From: Oscillospiraceae bacterium | GTDB lineage: Bacteria; Bacillota; Clostridia; Oscillospirales; Oscillospiraceae | Assembly: GCA_017398725.1 (NCBI GenBank) | Contig: JAFQFA010000002.1 | Location: 228,430-292,429 of the forward strand | DNA: 64,000 nt | Direction of reading: 5' to 3' | In this document: one piece after another, positions 43,114 through 52,819 of the stretch | Numbering within the stretch: position 1 is the first letter of the stretch | How the letters are laid out: each line of letters opens with the position of its first letter | Program-made: the position numbers and the translations under genes | The notes under the pieces: model-generated | Seen by the model: only the letters and a program-made list of their open reading frames with translations | What the model was told of the DNA's origin: nothing | Databases searched by the model: none

Positions 43114-43659
43114 TCAATCGATCTTGCGAAAAAGGGTAAGAACTGTTTTACCGTATCTATACTCTTTCGAATCAAAATACGCAGAATACGCCTCCGGCAG
43201 AACTTTACCCAAAGGATATTCTGTTGCTATTATACCACCAGATTGCAAAATGTCAATTTCTGTGATGATTTTTAATGAATTTTCCAAAAAAACTTCCGAA
43301 TAAGGCGGGTCGAGGAATATAATATCAAATTTATCACGGCAATGTCGCAAGTAATTTGCGTAGTCAGAACGCAAAACAGTCGCCTTATTTTCAAAACCGG
43401 TCTTTTTCACATTCTCTCTAACCAACCGACACGCAGCCTCCCGTTCATCAACGAATACCGCAAATGACGCTCCCCTGCTAACCGCCTCAATGCCAAGTTG
43501 TCCAGTTCCTGCAAACAAATCCAACACCCGGGCCCCCGGCAAGTCAAAATGAATAATGCTAAATAACGCTTCTTTGACGCGGTCCGTTGTCGGGCGTGTC
43601 AACATTCCGTCCGGCGTATTCAAACGCATACCTTTGGCGCTTCCTGCGATCACACGCAT
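43114..43659 (-). CDS. rsmD: 16S rRNA (guanine966-N2)-methyltransferase RsmD
   Basis: 181 residues. Begins MRVIAGSAKGMRL and contains LDLFAGTGQLGIEA (SAM site) and the catalytic DPPY. The start lies 3 nt after the uvrC stop, with GAGGGG inside the end of uvrC. Confidence 0.95.
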   Translation of the reverse strand: MRVIAGSAKGMRLNTPDGMLTRPTTDRVKEALFSIIHFDLPGARVLDLFAGTGQLGIEAVSRGASFAVFVDEREAACRLVRENVKKTGFENKATVLRSDYANYLRHCRDKFDIIFLDPPYSEVFLENSLKIITEIDILQSGGIIATEYPLGKVLPEAYSAYFDSKEYRYGKTVLTLFRKID

Positions 43660-43662
43660 AAA

Positions 43663-45480
43663 TTACCCCTCTTCCCTATTAAAATAATCAAACACTGCAT
43701 ACGCCGCATCTTTTGGCAATATCCGCTCCAACTCAGACAAAGACGCCAATTGAATCGAAGAAATGGAACCGAATGTTTTCAGCAGCAGTTCTTTGCGCTT
43801 CTCACCAATTCCGGGGATCTTATCCAACGTTGAATAGCGCAACCGCTTACTGCGCAATTTTTTGTGATATGTGATCGCAAATCGGTGGGTCTCTTCCTGA
43901 ATCCTACCAATCAGTGAAAATATCGATTGTTGATTGTCAATTCGAATTTCTCGGCCGTCCGGTGTTACTAACGCACGGGTTTTATGGCGATCATCCTTAA
44001 CCATACCAAACACAGGAAAGTGCAAATTCAAGGCATCTAAAGCTGCAAGCGCAACATTGGCATGATTGATACCGCCGTCAATGAGGAGCAAGTCCGGAGG
44101 ATCCAAAAACCCTGCATCCTCTTGAAGCATCCGGGAAAAACGCCGCGTAATAACCTGATGCATAGATGCATAATCATCCTGTCCCGGTAAATCATCAATC
44201 TTAAACCGCTTATATGCTGCCTTATGTGGTTTGCCATCCTGAAAAACAACCATACTCGCAACAATATCCGTGCCGGATATATTGGAAATATCAAAAGATT
44301 CTATCCGCTTAACAGATTCAAGTCCCAGCATACCGGCAAGCTTTGAAAGAACCACTTTCGCACTTTGTTCTTTATCCGTAATTCTTTGCGCTTCCTCGCT
44401 TGCGTTCTTGTTTGCTAATTCCAACATTTTACGGTTGTCGCCCCGCTGTGGAACTTTGAATCGGCTCTTAATACCAAAATTCTGAATAACGTATTCTTCA
44501 AAAAGAGCGCTATCTTCAATTTCAAAAGGCAGAAATATGATTTTGGGCACCGCACCACGACTCAAATAGTACTGCTTCATCAGTGCTGACACAGCAGCCG
44601 CCGGATCATCCGGAACACTAAAAACCTCATATTCCTTATCAAGCAAATTGCCACCACAAAAATGCAAAACCGCAAAACATGCATGCGTCTCCGTTTGCCC
44701 ATAACCGATTACATCAACATCTGTAAACGAATCCGTAGCGACTAATTGCTTCTGGCTCAATCTTTCAATTGCGTCCAGACGATCCCTGAAAGCGGCAGCA
44801 ATCTCAAAATTCAGGTTTTCTGCAGCAGATAACATCTGTTCGCGAATATGAGATGCCAGTTTCTTATAATCGCCCCGAAGCAGCATTCTTGCTTGATTGA
44901 TCGCTTCTTGATACTCTTCACGCAAGTCAGCAGTGCGACACCATCCGGCACATTGATTCATATGAAAATGCAAACAGGGCCGATTTTTACCAATATCTTT
45001 AGGGAATTTTAAGGAACAATGAGGAAGCTTTAAAATATCTTTTATGGATTCAATCAATTCATTTGTAATACTGCGGCTTCCGAAAGGCCCATAATATTCC
45101 GCAGAATCATTCACAATACTGCTTGCAAGGCAGATACTGGGATATTCTTCTCTGGGATCCAGTCGAATATAAGGATAACCTTTATCATCTTTTAAAAGAA
45201 TATTATATTTTGGCTGGTATTTCTTTATGAGTGAGCATTCAAGTACAAGCGCTTCAAATTCCGAAGCAGCAATGATTACGTCAAAATGATCAATATGCGA
45301 TACTAAATGGCGCGTTTTGGGGGTGTGTGATGCTGTATCCTGAAAGTACTGACTGACGCGGGATTTCAAACGCTTTGCTTTGCCGACATAGATTACCTGA
45401 TCCTTCGCATCTTTCATTAAATAAACACCGGGGTGATACGGCAATGAACGAGCTTTGTCTTTCAATTGATCAATATGCAT
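43663..45480 (-). CDS. uvrC: Excinuclease ABC subunit C
   Basis: 605 residues from ATG 45480 (AAAGGTGGGG upstream; the GTG at 45492 falls in the ribosome site). GIY-YIG nuclease at the N-terminus (GVYLMKDAKDQVIYVGKAK), UvrB-interacting UVR region near 200, RNase H-like nuclease (DISNISGTDIVASMVV, LLIDGG) and C-terminal helix-hairpin-helix. Makes both incisions in nucleotide excision repair. Confidence 0.96.
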   Translation of the reverse strand: MHIDQLKDKARSLPYHPGVYLMKDAKDQVIYVGKAKRLKSRVSQYFQDTASHTPKTRHLVSHIDHFDVIIAASEFEALVLECSLIKKYQPKYNILLKDDKGYPYIRLDPREEYPSICLASSIVNDSAEYYGPFGSRSITNELIESIKDILKLPHCSLKFPKDIGKNRPCLHFHMNQCAGWCRTADLREEYQEAINQARMLLRGDYKKLASHIREQMLSAAENLNFEIAAAFRDRLDAIERLSQKQLVATDSFTDVDVIGYGQTETHACFAVLHFCGGNLLDKEYEVFSVPDDPAAAVSALMKQYYLSRGAVPKIIFLPFEIEDSALFEEYVIQNFGIKSRFKVPQRGDNRKMLELANKNASEEAQRITDKEQSAKVVLSKLAGMLGLESVKRIESFDISNISGTDIVASMVVFQDGKPHKAAYKRFKIDDLPGQDDYASMHQVITRRFSRMLQEDAGFLDPPDLLLIDGGINHANVALAALDALNLHFPVFGMVKDDRHKTRALVTPDGREIRIDNQQSIFSLIGRIQEETHRFAITYHKKLRSKRLRYSTLDKIPGIGEKRKELLLKTFGSISSIQLASLSELERILPKDAAYAVFDYFNREEG

Positions 45481-45500
45481 TCCAATCCCCACCTTTCGTA

Positions 45501-45534
45501 AAAACAGCGCCTCAATGCAATCGCATTGAGGCGC
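45501..45534 (-). terminator. Terminator of the HPr-like gene
   Basis: 12-bp stem GCGCCTCAATGC/GCATTGAGGCGC with a TGTTTT tail on the reverse strand, between the HPr-like stop and uvrC. Confidence 0.8.
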
Positions 45535-45544
45535 ATCTTGAAGA

Positions 45545-45805
45545 TCAATACACGTCGCGCATCAGAAGAGCTTCCAGCGCTTCCATCGCAGCATCCTGAT
45601 CTTTGCCCTCGGCACAAAGGATCACTGTAGCGCCGGTAACGATGCCTAAGGACATAATGCCCAGCAGGCTCTTAGCGTTCATTTTTCGGCTGCCAGATTC
45701 CAGCCAAATGCCGCACTCAAATTCGTTTGCTTTCTGCACAAAATAAGTTGCCTGATTGTTGTGAAGTCCGGACTCACAGCGGACAACGATTTCCTTGCTG
45801 ATCAT
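45545..45805 (-). CDS. HPr-family protein with altered active site
   Basis: 86 residues, HPr fold. His15 (phosphorylated by EI in HPr) is present in SGLHNNQAT, but the canonical following Ala-Arg-Pro is Asn16-Asn17-Gln18, so the phosphate-stabilising Arg17 is missing. The regulatory Ser46 is kept in KMNAKSLLGIMSLG. This pattern points to a Crh-like or other regulatory paralogue over a PTS carrier. Own promoter and terminator; no PTS genes nearby. Confidence 0.85.
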   Translation of the reverse strand: MISKEIVVRCESGLHNNQATYFVQKANEFECGIWLESGSRKMNAKSLLGIMSLGIVTGATVILCAEGKDQDAAMEALEALLMRDVY

Positions 45806-45847
45806 ATGTTACACTCCTTAACTGCGCATGCAGTAATTCATATATAC

Positions 45848-45875
45848 ATGATAGCAAATATATAAAAAAAGTCAA
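45848..45875 (-). promoter_or_regulatory. Sigma-A promoter of the HPr-like gene
   Basis: On the reverse strand TTGACT (45875-45870), 16 bp, extended TGC-TATCAT (45856-45848), about 40 nt before the ATG. Confidence 0.65.
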
Positions 45876-45939
45876 CATATTTTCGTCAAACTAACAAATT
45901 AGCAGGCCATATTTCTGTGCATCTTTCCAAAATTAAGGA

Positions 45940-48318
45940 CTATTTAAATTCTGCAATGGTAACGCCATCCTCACCTTCGCCATAAAGGCCAAGACGATAT
46001 TTTTTTACAAATTTATTCTTTTTAAGAGATTCCTGCACCGCCGCGCGCAGCACGCCCGTACCTTTTCCGTGAATAATACGCACACTGAGAAGATTTCCGC
46101 GAAAAGCCTCATCCAAATATCGGTCAAGCACACAAATTGCTTCCACGCTGTCCATGCCGCGGAGGTCGACTTCCGATGCGATCACCGAAACATTCATCTT
46201 CCGGCCTGAGTGAGCTGGATGCGCCGCCTTTTGCGCGTGATTATTTGCATTTTCTAAGAGGTAAATCTCATCTTCTTTAGCGGTCAATTTCAGAATACCG
46301 GCCTGCAGCTGGTAGGAGCCGTCTTTATTGATTGCAATTACATTTGCTCTCGTTCCCAACTTAACCAATTCAACCGTGTCGCCTACAATGATACCACGGG
46401 TCGGTTTCGGCCGTTCCTGCTGTTTTACGCCAACCCGGAGTTGTGCTTCCGCTTCATTGAGGGATCTACGCAGATCTGATTGCCGCTGATTTACACCCTG
46501 CGCATCCATACTTTGCGCAAGCTGCTTTTTCATCGCTTTCAGTTCCTCAAATGCTGCATTTGCCGTTCTGCGTGCATCATCAATAATGCTCTGTGCCTGC
46601 AGGCGCGCCTGTTCCAACGCCTTCTCCCGCTCTTTTTCAAGCTGCGCGCTATACTCCTCGCTTTGCGTCTTCAATTTTTGCGTTTCGATTCGAAGTCGAT
46701 CCGCTTCATTGCGCGCAATCTCCATTTGCTGACGTTGATGTTCCAGCTGCGTCAGAACATCTTCAAAATCTTTGTCGTTTTTGCCCACCAGATCATTGGC
46801 ACTTTTCAAGATAGACTCAGAAAGTCCAAGCCTTCTGGAAATAGCAAACGCATTGGATTTACCCGGCACGCCAATTAAAAGCTTATATGTGGGCTGAAGT
46901 GTTTCCACATTAAATTCGCAGGAGGCATTCATAACGCCGGCGGTACGCATGGCATATAGCTTTAATTCTGCATAGTGGGTCGTTGCCACCACCTGACTAC
47001 CCATACTGCGGCAAAATTCAATCAAAGCAATCGCCAATGCAGCTCCTTCAGCAGGGTCTGTACCCGCCCCCAACTCATCAAACAACACCAAGGTGCGGTC
47101 GTTACATTGGTCAACAATATCAACGATCGTACGCATATGGCTGGAGAAAGTAGACAAGCTCTGACTGATAGACTGTTCATCTCCGATATCAGACAAAATA
47201 TTATCATAGGTAGACAGTACACTTCCATCCCCCGCCGGGATATGCAACCCACATTCTGCCATTAAGGTCAGCAATCCAACGGTCTTTAATGTAACAGTCT
47301 TACCGCCGGTATTGGGTCCGGTAATGATCATACTGTCAAAATCTGATCCCAAACGCAACGAAACAGGAACGACCTTTTGCGGATCGATCAAAGGATGCCT
47401 TGCATTACGCAGCTCCACCCTGCCCTGATCGTTCATTTGCGGTGCCCAAGCACGCATGCGATAAGCAAGCTTTGCTTTTGCAAAAATCACATCCAGTTGC
47501 ACCAGCAAGCGTACATTCCGGGAAATATCCTCCCGATCTGCAGCAACTGCGGCGGAAAGTTCAGCCAAAATACGCTCGATCTCTTTCTTTTCCCGCAGTT
47601 CCAGCTCCCTGAGTGCATTGTTCGCACTGACCGCAGATGCCGGTTCTATAAAATAGGTAGATCCTGTCGCAGAAACATCATGCACCAAGCCCGGAATATC
47701 GTTTTTACATTCACTTTTTACCGGAACAACGTATCTTCCCTGACGGATCGTAATGATAGGCTCTCTTAAGTATTTGGCATAAGCCGTGGAAGAAATAATT
47801 TTCTGCAAACCGTCGCGGATCTTAGCGCTTTGGATCTTCATGTGGCGACGGATATCGGCAAGCTCAGGACTTGCGTTATCTGCAATTTCATCTTCAGATA
47901 GAATTGCACCGAAAATTTTGTCCTCTAAATACTTATTAGCCGAAATACCAGCAAAGTAATCATCCAATACCGTCGGTTGATCATCGTCTGATACATACCC
48001 TTTGATATTCCGGGCGCAACGCAGAACCGCGCCAACAGAAAGCAGCTCACTGGGATTCAATGAACCGCCTCGATCCGCTCGTTCCAAAAAGGCATCCACA
48101 TCGCTAACACCGGAAAACGCGGGATTTCCCTTTCGCGTACAAAGGTCAGATGCCGCCGTTGTCTGGGCAAGCAATGATAAAACATCCTCCAAATCTGACA
48201 CAGGACGAATATGCAGACAGGCTTGTTTACCCAATGCACTGCTGGCGCACTCTGCAAGTTGCATCAGCACCTGATCCAGTTCCAGCTTTGTAAAGGATTT
48301 TTCGTAAAGTGTAGACAT
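45940..48318 (-). CDS. mutS2: Endonuclease MutS2
   Basis: 792 residues. MutS-like core without mismatch-binding domain, Walker A GPNTGGKTVTLK near residue 335, Walker B LVLFDELGAGTDP, long coiled coil (about 510-620), then a KOW-like segment and a C-terminal Smr nuclease domain (VDLRGMDSVEA...IHGKGTGVLR). Roles reported for the family include ribosome-collision rescue and recombination control. GGGAG 6 nt before the ATG. Confidence 0.96.
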   Translation of the reverse strand: MSTLYEKSFTKLELDQVLMQLAECASSALGKQACLHIRPVSDLEDVLSLLAQTTAASDLCTRKGNPAFSGVSDVDAFLERADRGGSLNPSELLSVGAVLRCARNIKGYVSDDDQPTVLDDYFAGISANKYLEDKIFGAILSEDEIADNASPELADIRRHMKIQSAKIRDGLQKIISSTAYAKYLREPIITIRQGRYVVPVKSECKNDIPGLVHDVSATGSTYFIEPASAVSANNALRELELREKKEIERILAELSAAVAADREDISRNVRLLVQLDVIFAKAKLAYRMRAWAPQMNDQGRVELRNARHPLIDPQKVVPVSLRLGSDFDSMIITGPNTGGKTVTLKTVGLLTLMAECGLHIPAGDGSVLSTYDNILSDIGDEQSISQSLSTFSSHMRTIVDIVDQCNDRTLVLFDELGAGTDPAEGAALAIALIEFCRSMGSQVVATTHYAELKLYAMRTAGVMNASCEFNVETLQPTYKLLIGVPGKSNAFAISRRLGLSESILKSANDLVGKNDKDFEDVLTQLEHQRQQMEIARNEADRLRIETQKLKTQSEEYSAQLEKEREKALEQARLQAQSIIDDARRTANAAFEELKAMKKQLAQSMDAQGVNQRQSDLRRSLNEAEAQLRVGVKQQERPKPTRGIIVGDTVELVKLGTRANVIAINKDGSYQLQAGILKLTAKEDEIYLLENANNHAQKAAHPAHSGRKMNVSVIASEVDLRGMDSVEAICVLDRYLDEAFRGNLLSVRIIHGKGTGVLRAAVQESLKKNKFVKKYRLGLYGEGEDGVTIAEFK

Positions 48319-48330
48319 GTAAAACTCCCG

Positions 48331-49080
48331 TTAGTTGCATACAAGCAACGATTTATAGAAATCTAAAGTGGAGAAGCTCTGCTCCAACTGTCTTATTAAG
48401 TAGCTTTCAGAAACATCAGACAAATTCATTAAAGAAGTTTCATTAACCGAAAAAGAAAACAGCCTCTTGTCATCGCAACACACAATATAACGCATAGCAT
48501 CCAGTGTGCCCGCGGTAAGCGGCATCCGAATACCGTCTGAATCTATCGCCTTACACCCGGCACATTCCAAGCGTCCTTCTGTAATATTAAACCGATCCGG
48601 AAATGAATTTCCACAGCGATAGCAACACTGAAGATCCGGCGTGTAACCGGCTAAGCAAGCACAACGCAGTTCAAATACCGCCTTGACCAGTATTTCCGGA
48701 AGATTTAACTTATCTAACGCATACAGGCAATTCAGCACTAAGGACAGCAGCTGTGGATTCACGATATCTTCCTGCGCGATCACATTGCATACCTGTGCAA
48801 AATATGTTGCCAAGGACAATTTCGTCAGGTCTTTTCGCAGCCCGGAAAATAGTTCAATCGTCCGGGCTTCATTCACCGTATACATGCCACGATATTCAAA
48901 TAAAGTAAACTCCGCATAGGCCAACAGTTGGCACGGCCCGCAAAGAGGACTGTTTTTCCGCCGCAGGCCGCGGGCTTTGATCGTTATAACGCCATGTTCT
49001 CCGGACAAAACCGATAATAGCGCATCTGTATCATTGTATGCGGTAACCCGGATCACTAACCCCCGGACCGTCAGGTACAT
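48331..49080 (-). CDS. recO: DNA repair protein RecO
   Basis: 249 residues from ATG 49080 (GGAGG lies within yqzL). N-terminal OB fold (LTVRGLVIRVTAYND, ARGLRRKNS) and a four-cysteine zinc site, CCYRCG...CAGC. Loads RecA onto SSB-coated DNA with RecF/RecR. Downstream mutS2 starts 12 nt after its stop. Confidence 0.94.
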   Translation of the reverse strand: MYLTVRGLVIRVTAYNDTDALLSVLSGEHGVITIKARGLRRKNSPLCGPCQLLAYAEFTLFEYRGMYTVNEARTIELFSGLRKDLTKLSLATYFAQVCNVIAQEDIVNPQLLSLVLNCLYALDKLNLPEILVKAVFELRCACLAGYTPDLQCCYRCGNSFPDRFNITEGRLECAGCKAIDSDGIRMPLTAGTLDAMRYIVCCDDKRLFSFSVNETSLMNLSDVSESYLIRQLEQSFSTLDFYKSLLVCN

Positions 49081-49174
49081 AATCGTCCTCCATTTTGCGC
49101 AATTGATTGTACAATAGATAAGCTTCCGGTGCACCGGTGTTTAAGAACAAATGCCATGCTGCATTGGAATTCAT
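49031..49174 (-). CDS. yqzL: YqzL family small protein
   Basis: 47 residues read from ATG 49174 to the TGA at 49033-49031, overlapping recO by 50 nt in another frame. The protein starts MNSNAAWHLFLNTGAPEAYL and ends near PGYRIQ. Size, the WHLFLNTG...YLLY pattern and the position between era and recO match Bacillus YqzL, whose function is unknown. ATG 49174 is preferred over ATG 49180 because GGGGAG is 8 nt away instead of 2. Confidence 0.8.
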   Translation of the reverse strand: MNSNAAWHLFLNTGAPEAYLLYNQLRKMEDDYVPDGPGVSDPGYRIQ

Positions 49175-49184
49175 ACACATCACT

Positions 49185-49215
49185 CCCCTGTATTTAGGGT
49201 TCACTTAAACAGGGG
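49185..49215 (-). promoter_or_regulatory. Hairpin covering the yqzL ribosome site
   Basis: CCCCTGT/ACAGGGG 7-bp stem (arms 49215-49209 and 49191-49185) with a 17-nt loop. The 3' arm contains most of the yqzL GGGGAG, so the fold would hide it. No T run follows, so it is not a standard terminator of era. Confidence 0.5.
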
Positions 49216-49230
49216 TATTAACCATGGAAA

Positions 49231-50118
49231 TTATTCTCTGTATCCAAAATTTCTAACATGGAAATCGCTGTCACGCCAGTTTTCCTTGTACTTTACCCAT
49301 GTAGTCAGGAACACCTGCGTGCCCATGAATTTCTCACAATCCAGCCGTGCCATTGTGGAAATTTTCTTCAGCATTTCACCTTTTTTGCCAATAATAATGC
49401 CCTTATGACTTGCTTTCTCACAGAAAATAGTAGCATCCAAATCAATAATTCCATTGTCCCGCTCAGAAAATTTTGTGATCTCTACAGCAGTGCCATGGGG
49501 GATCTCACGATCCAAGCACCACAAAAGCTTCTCGCGAATGATCTCCGCCATCACTTGACGTTCCGGCTGATCTGTCGTAGAGTCCTCCGGGAATAAGAAG
49601 GGGCTCTCAACACAATATTTGCTGCACTGAGTCAGAAGCAAATCCACTCCATCACCCGTTTTTGCGCTGATCGGGATAATCGCTTCAAACTTGGCAGCCT
49701 TGGAATAAAGATCGATAACCGACAAAAGGGTGTCCTTTTCGACAGTGTCAATTTTATTGATTGCAAGCACCATCGGACAGTTTCTGGATTTCACCTGCTG
49801 AATTAAGCCCTCTTCCTGAGGTCCAATGGAAGCAATAGGCTCCACCACCAAAACCGTCAGATCCACATCCGCAATAGAGTTCTTTGTAACGTTGACCATG
49901 TAATCGCCCAGCTTCGTTCTGGGCTTGTGGAATCCCGGCGTGTCAACAAAAACAAATTGCTCTTCCCCTTTTGTCAAGATACCGCAAATCCGGTTTCTGG
50001 TGGTTTGAGGCTTGTTAGAAACAATTGCAATTTTCTCGCCAACTAAATAATTGAGCAGAGTAGATTTTCCCACATTGGGTCTACCTGCAATGGTGATCAT
50101 CGCTGTCTTTGTAGCCAT
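49231..50118 (-). CDS. era: GTPase Era
   Basis: 295 residues. Binds 16S rRNA 3' end during 30S assembly. G1 GRPNVGKST, G3 DTPGF, G4 NKID and a C-terminal KH domain (HKGIIIGKKGEMLKKI). GGAGAAG-type ribosome site before the ATG. Confidence 0.97.
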   Translation of the reverse strand: MATKTAMITIAGRPNVGKSTLLNYLVGEKIAIVSNKPQTTRNRICGILTKGEEQFVFVDTPGFHKPRTKLGDYMVNVTKNSIADVDLTVLVVEPIASIGPQEEGLIQQVKSRNCPMVLAINKIDTVEKDTLLSVIDLYSKAAKFEAIIPISAKTGDGVDLLLTQCSKYCVESPFLFPEDSTTDQPERQVMAEIIREKLLWCLDREIPHGTAVEITKFSERDNGIIDLDATIFCEKASHKGIIIGKKGEMLKKISTMARLDCEKFMGTQVFLTTWVKYKENWRDSDFHVRNFGYRE

Positions 50119-50136
50119 ATATCTTCTCCTTGTATA

Positions 50137-50637
50137 TTATCTGCTCATCGCAAAAATCGTTGCCGCAATCTTCTCTTCCCTATCACGCATTTGGGCTTTC
50201 TGGGGTCCTTCATCCAAGTGATCATAGCCCAGCAAATGAAGCATGGAATGAATTGTTAAGTACCCGATCTCTCTTCTGGCGGTATGACCGAATTCATCCG
50301 CCTGTTTCACTGCACGCTCCAAAGACAGCGCCATATCCCCCAATGGGCAACGGCCTGTCTCCGGGTCCAGATAGTCAGCCCAATCTTCAGGTAGTTGACC
50401 GGGAATCATTTCAAACATGGGAAAGCTCAAAACATCCGTTGGCTTATTAATTTGGCGCGCCGCATTATTGATCTGCTGAATGCCATTATCATCGGTAATC
50501 AGCACATTGATCTCACAGGGTATACCCACGCCTTCTGCCTCCAAAACCGCCGCAATGCAGCGTCTGATCACACTGCCGACAAGAATCTGCCGCCAAGAAA
50601 AAGCATCAAATTTTATATTAATCCTATTACGCTTCAT
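50137..50637 (-). CDS. ybeY: Endoribonuclease YbeY
   Basis: 166 residues from ATG 50637 (AGGAAG upstream). The zinc motif HSMLHLLGYDH near the C-terminus matches the family HGxLHLxGYDH with Gly to Ser. RINVLITDDNGIQQ-type N-terminal segment. 16S rRNA maturation and ribosome quality control. It starts 1 nt from the phoH stop. Confidence 0.94.
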   Translation of the reverse strand: MKRNRINIKFDAFSWRQILVGSVIRRCIAAVLEAEGVGIPCEINVLITDDNGIQQINNAARQINKPTDVLSFPMFEMIPGQLPEDWADYLDPETGRCPLGDMALSLERAVKQADEFGHTARREIGYLTIHSMLHLLGYDHLDEGPQKAQMRDREEKIAATIFAMSR

Positions 50638-50638
50638 A

Positions 50639-51667
50639 TTATTTCTTCCTTTGATAACGGGTACTTTGTTGTTTAATCGGCTCTTGAACCTGTTTCTTGC
50701 GTTCCGCCTTTTCATAGGCATTAATAATTTCCTGCACCAATGCATGACGCACAACATCGGCAGATGTGAGTCGACAGATGGCAATGTCCTTTACACCATC
50801 GAGTACCCGGATTGCATCCTTAAGACCGGAAACCTTATCACTGGGCAAATCGATCTGTGTCTCATCGCCGGTAATTACAACCTTAGAGCCAAAGCCCAAG
50901 CGTGTCAAAAACATTTTCATCTGTTCTTTTGTAGTGTTTTGGGCTTCGTCCAGAATTATAAAGCTGTCATCCAGCGTTCTGCCGCGCATATACGCAAGCG
51001 GCGCAACCTCAATAGACCCCCGCTCCTGATATTTTTGGAATGTTTCGCCGCCCAGCATATCATATAGCGCATCATAAAGAGGGCGAAGGTAAGGATCTAC
51101 CTTGTTCTGAAGGTCACCGGGCAGAAAACCAAGTCGTTCACCTGCTTCAACAGCAGGACGGGTCAAAATAATTCGATTAACGGAGCGCTCTCGAAAAGCC
51201 GCTACCGCCGCCGCTACCGCCAAATATGTTTTACCGGTGCCGGCAGGACCAACGCCAATCGTGACCGTGTTTTTCGCGATGGCCTTCATATAATTTTGTT
51301 GGCCGACCGTTTTTGCTTTTATCGGTTTCCCCTTTGCAGTAATGCAAACAACATCTTTTGCCATTTGTGCAACCTGCGCATCATTACCTTCGCGAACAAG
51401 CGTAATTAAATAACGAACCCGTTGTTCGTCGATCTGCTCTCCTTTCGATGCGAGGCTTAGAAGGCCCTCTAAGGTTTTCGCAGCTTTGTCGGCATTTTCT
51501 TCATCGCCGCTGATTTTCAAGTCCGTACCTCTATTGATGATACTTACATTTAGGGCGTCTTCGATTCTATGGATATTCTCATCAAAAGAACCAAATACAG
51601 AAATCAAGTCCTCTACCCTTTCGGCATTCACAATCCGTTCAGTCATCAATTCAACGTATCTCCTCAT
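50639..51667 (-). CDS. phoH: PhoH family ATPase
   Basis: 342 residues. N-terminal KH-like part, then a P-loop domain with GPAGTGKTYLA near residue 141 and FIILDEAQNTT (Walker B), ending in a basic tail. The exact role is unclear; RNA-related functions are proposed from its conserved pairing with ybeY, which is kept here. It overlaps yqfD by 17 nt. Confidence 0.94.
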   Translation of the reverse strand: MRRYVELMTERIVNAERVEDLISVFGSFDENIHRIEDALNVSIINRGTDLKISGDEENADKAAKTLEGLLSLASKGEQIDEQRVRYLITLVREGNDAQVAQMAKDVVCITAKGKPIKAKTVGQQNYMKAIAKNTVTIGVGPAGTGKTYLAVAAAVAAFRERSVNRIILTRPAVEAGERLGFLPGDLQNKVDPYLRPLYDALYDMLGGETFQKYQERGSIEVAPLAYMRGRTLDDSFIILDEAQNTTKEQMKMFLTRLGFGSKVVITGDETQIDLPSDKVSGLKDAIRVLDGVKDIAICRLTSADVVRHALVQEIINAYEKAERKKQVQEPIKQQSTRYQRKK

Positions 51668-52814
51668 TCTCTAATTTGCCGATCTGTTCCTCGCAGGTAT
51701 AGATGCCTTCCAAAATGTAACATCCATCCTCATAGGAAACGGAATCCGTTTTTTTCAAAATCCTCCCTGCAGCCATCACACCGGTGACATATCGGCTGGC
51801 AAGGTCAGAAAGTGAAATATCCGTTTCCGGTGGTTTCTGAGATGCTTGATACTCATAAACCGTCTCACGAACGATCGAAACAGGCAAGCGAAAGCCCCCC
51901 GGAAGTGTTAAGTGCATGGTTTTATATATTTTACCACATAGTGTATCATAATTTCCACTATGATTATAGAAATTTATTTGTTTTTTTCCCAGTTGAAGCG
52001 TCCAATATGTCCTTTTATCCACTAACTTGCCCTTTATGCATTCGGGAGCAGGCATCATTGCGCTAATTTTGCGCTGAGTAAGTGCAATTATTTCTGCTTC
52101 TGCCCGTTCGGCTTTTGTTAAAAGGCCACAATCCGTATAACCAGAAACTAATAACTGACCTTTTTTGACTGCTTGACCGGGTGAACACAGCTGCGTTCCT
52201 TTTGTAACAGTTATGCTTTGAACAATCCCATCCCTAACTGCATAAATACCACAAACTGCATTGTTGGGATCCGTAAGGCGCAGATTTTCCTGCCTTTCCT
52301 TCACGCTGATCACAGCACAACAACCATATGTATTCACACCAACCCATTTCAACTGAGGCACATGTTGCAGCAGCGCATTCTTTACCTTTTCGCTGCGAAC
52401 AGATGAACGGGAAGCACCAAATGAAATACCGCAAAGCTGTGCCGCTTCCAATATACGAGTCTCATGCACTGTGCTATTTCCATCCACGGTAACGAAGAGT
52501 ACTCTTGTTGGCAAGAAAACAGTCAAAATGCATAGTGTCATAATTGTAAGCAGTAACACAGCTCTATTTCTTAACTTCTCGATAAAGCGTTTTAGTCCCG
52601 CAACACGCAGCAGCTTAATGTCAGCACCGATGTGATTACATAGCATTTTCAAACGTTGATAATCTCTAAATGATATCCATAATTCCAGCTGCAGGGGTTG
52701 CACATACTGAATTTCCATTACTTCTAATTCCGTTTCGCTCATTCTGGTGATGAATCCTTCCGGGTCGGCGCATGTAATCCGAACTTTGCACTTACTGTAA
52801 ACACCAAGCTGCAT
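51651..52814 (-). CDS. yqfD: Sporulation protein YqfD
   Basis: 387 residues from ATG 52814 (GAGG 9 nt upstream). Soluble N-terminal domain, one membrane span at about 90-107 (AVLLLTIMTLCILTVFLP), then a large extracytoplasmic domain, matching the SpoIV-type YqfD family. Expressed in the mother cell in Bacillus and needed for efficient sporulation. yqfC immediately precedes it. Confidence 0.88.
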   Translation of the reverse strand: MQLGVYSKCKVRITCADPEGFITRMSETELEVMEIQYVQPLQLELWISFRDYQRLKMLCNHIGADIKLLRVAGLKRFIEKLRNRAVLLLTIMTLCILTVFLPTRVLFVTVDGNSTVHETRILEAAQLCGISFGASRSSVRSEKVKNALLQHVPQLKWVGVNTYGCCAVISVKERQENLRLTDPNNAVCGIYAVRDGIVQSITVTKGTQLCSPGQAVKKGQLLVSGYTDCGLLTKAERAEAEIIALTQRKISAMMPAPECIKGKLVDKRTYWTLQLGKKQINFYNHSGNYDTLCGKIYKTMHLTLPGGFRLPVSIVRETVYEYQASQKPPETDISLSDLASRYVTGVMAAGRILKKTDSVSYEDGCYILEGIYTCEEQIGKLENEEIR

Positions 52815-52819
52815 AAATA

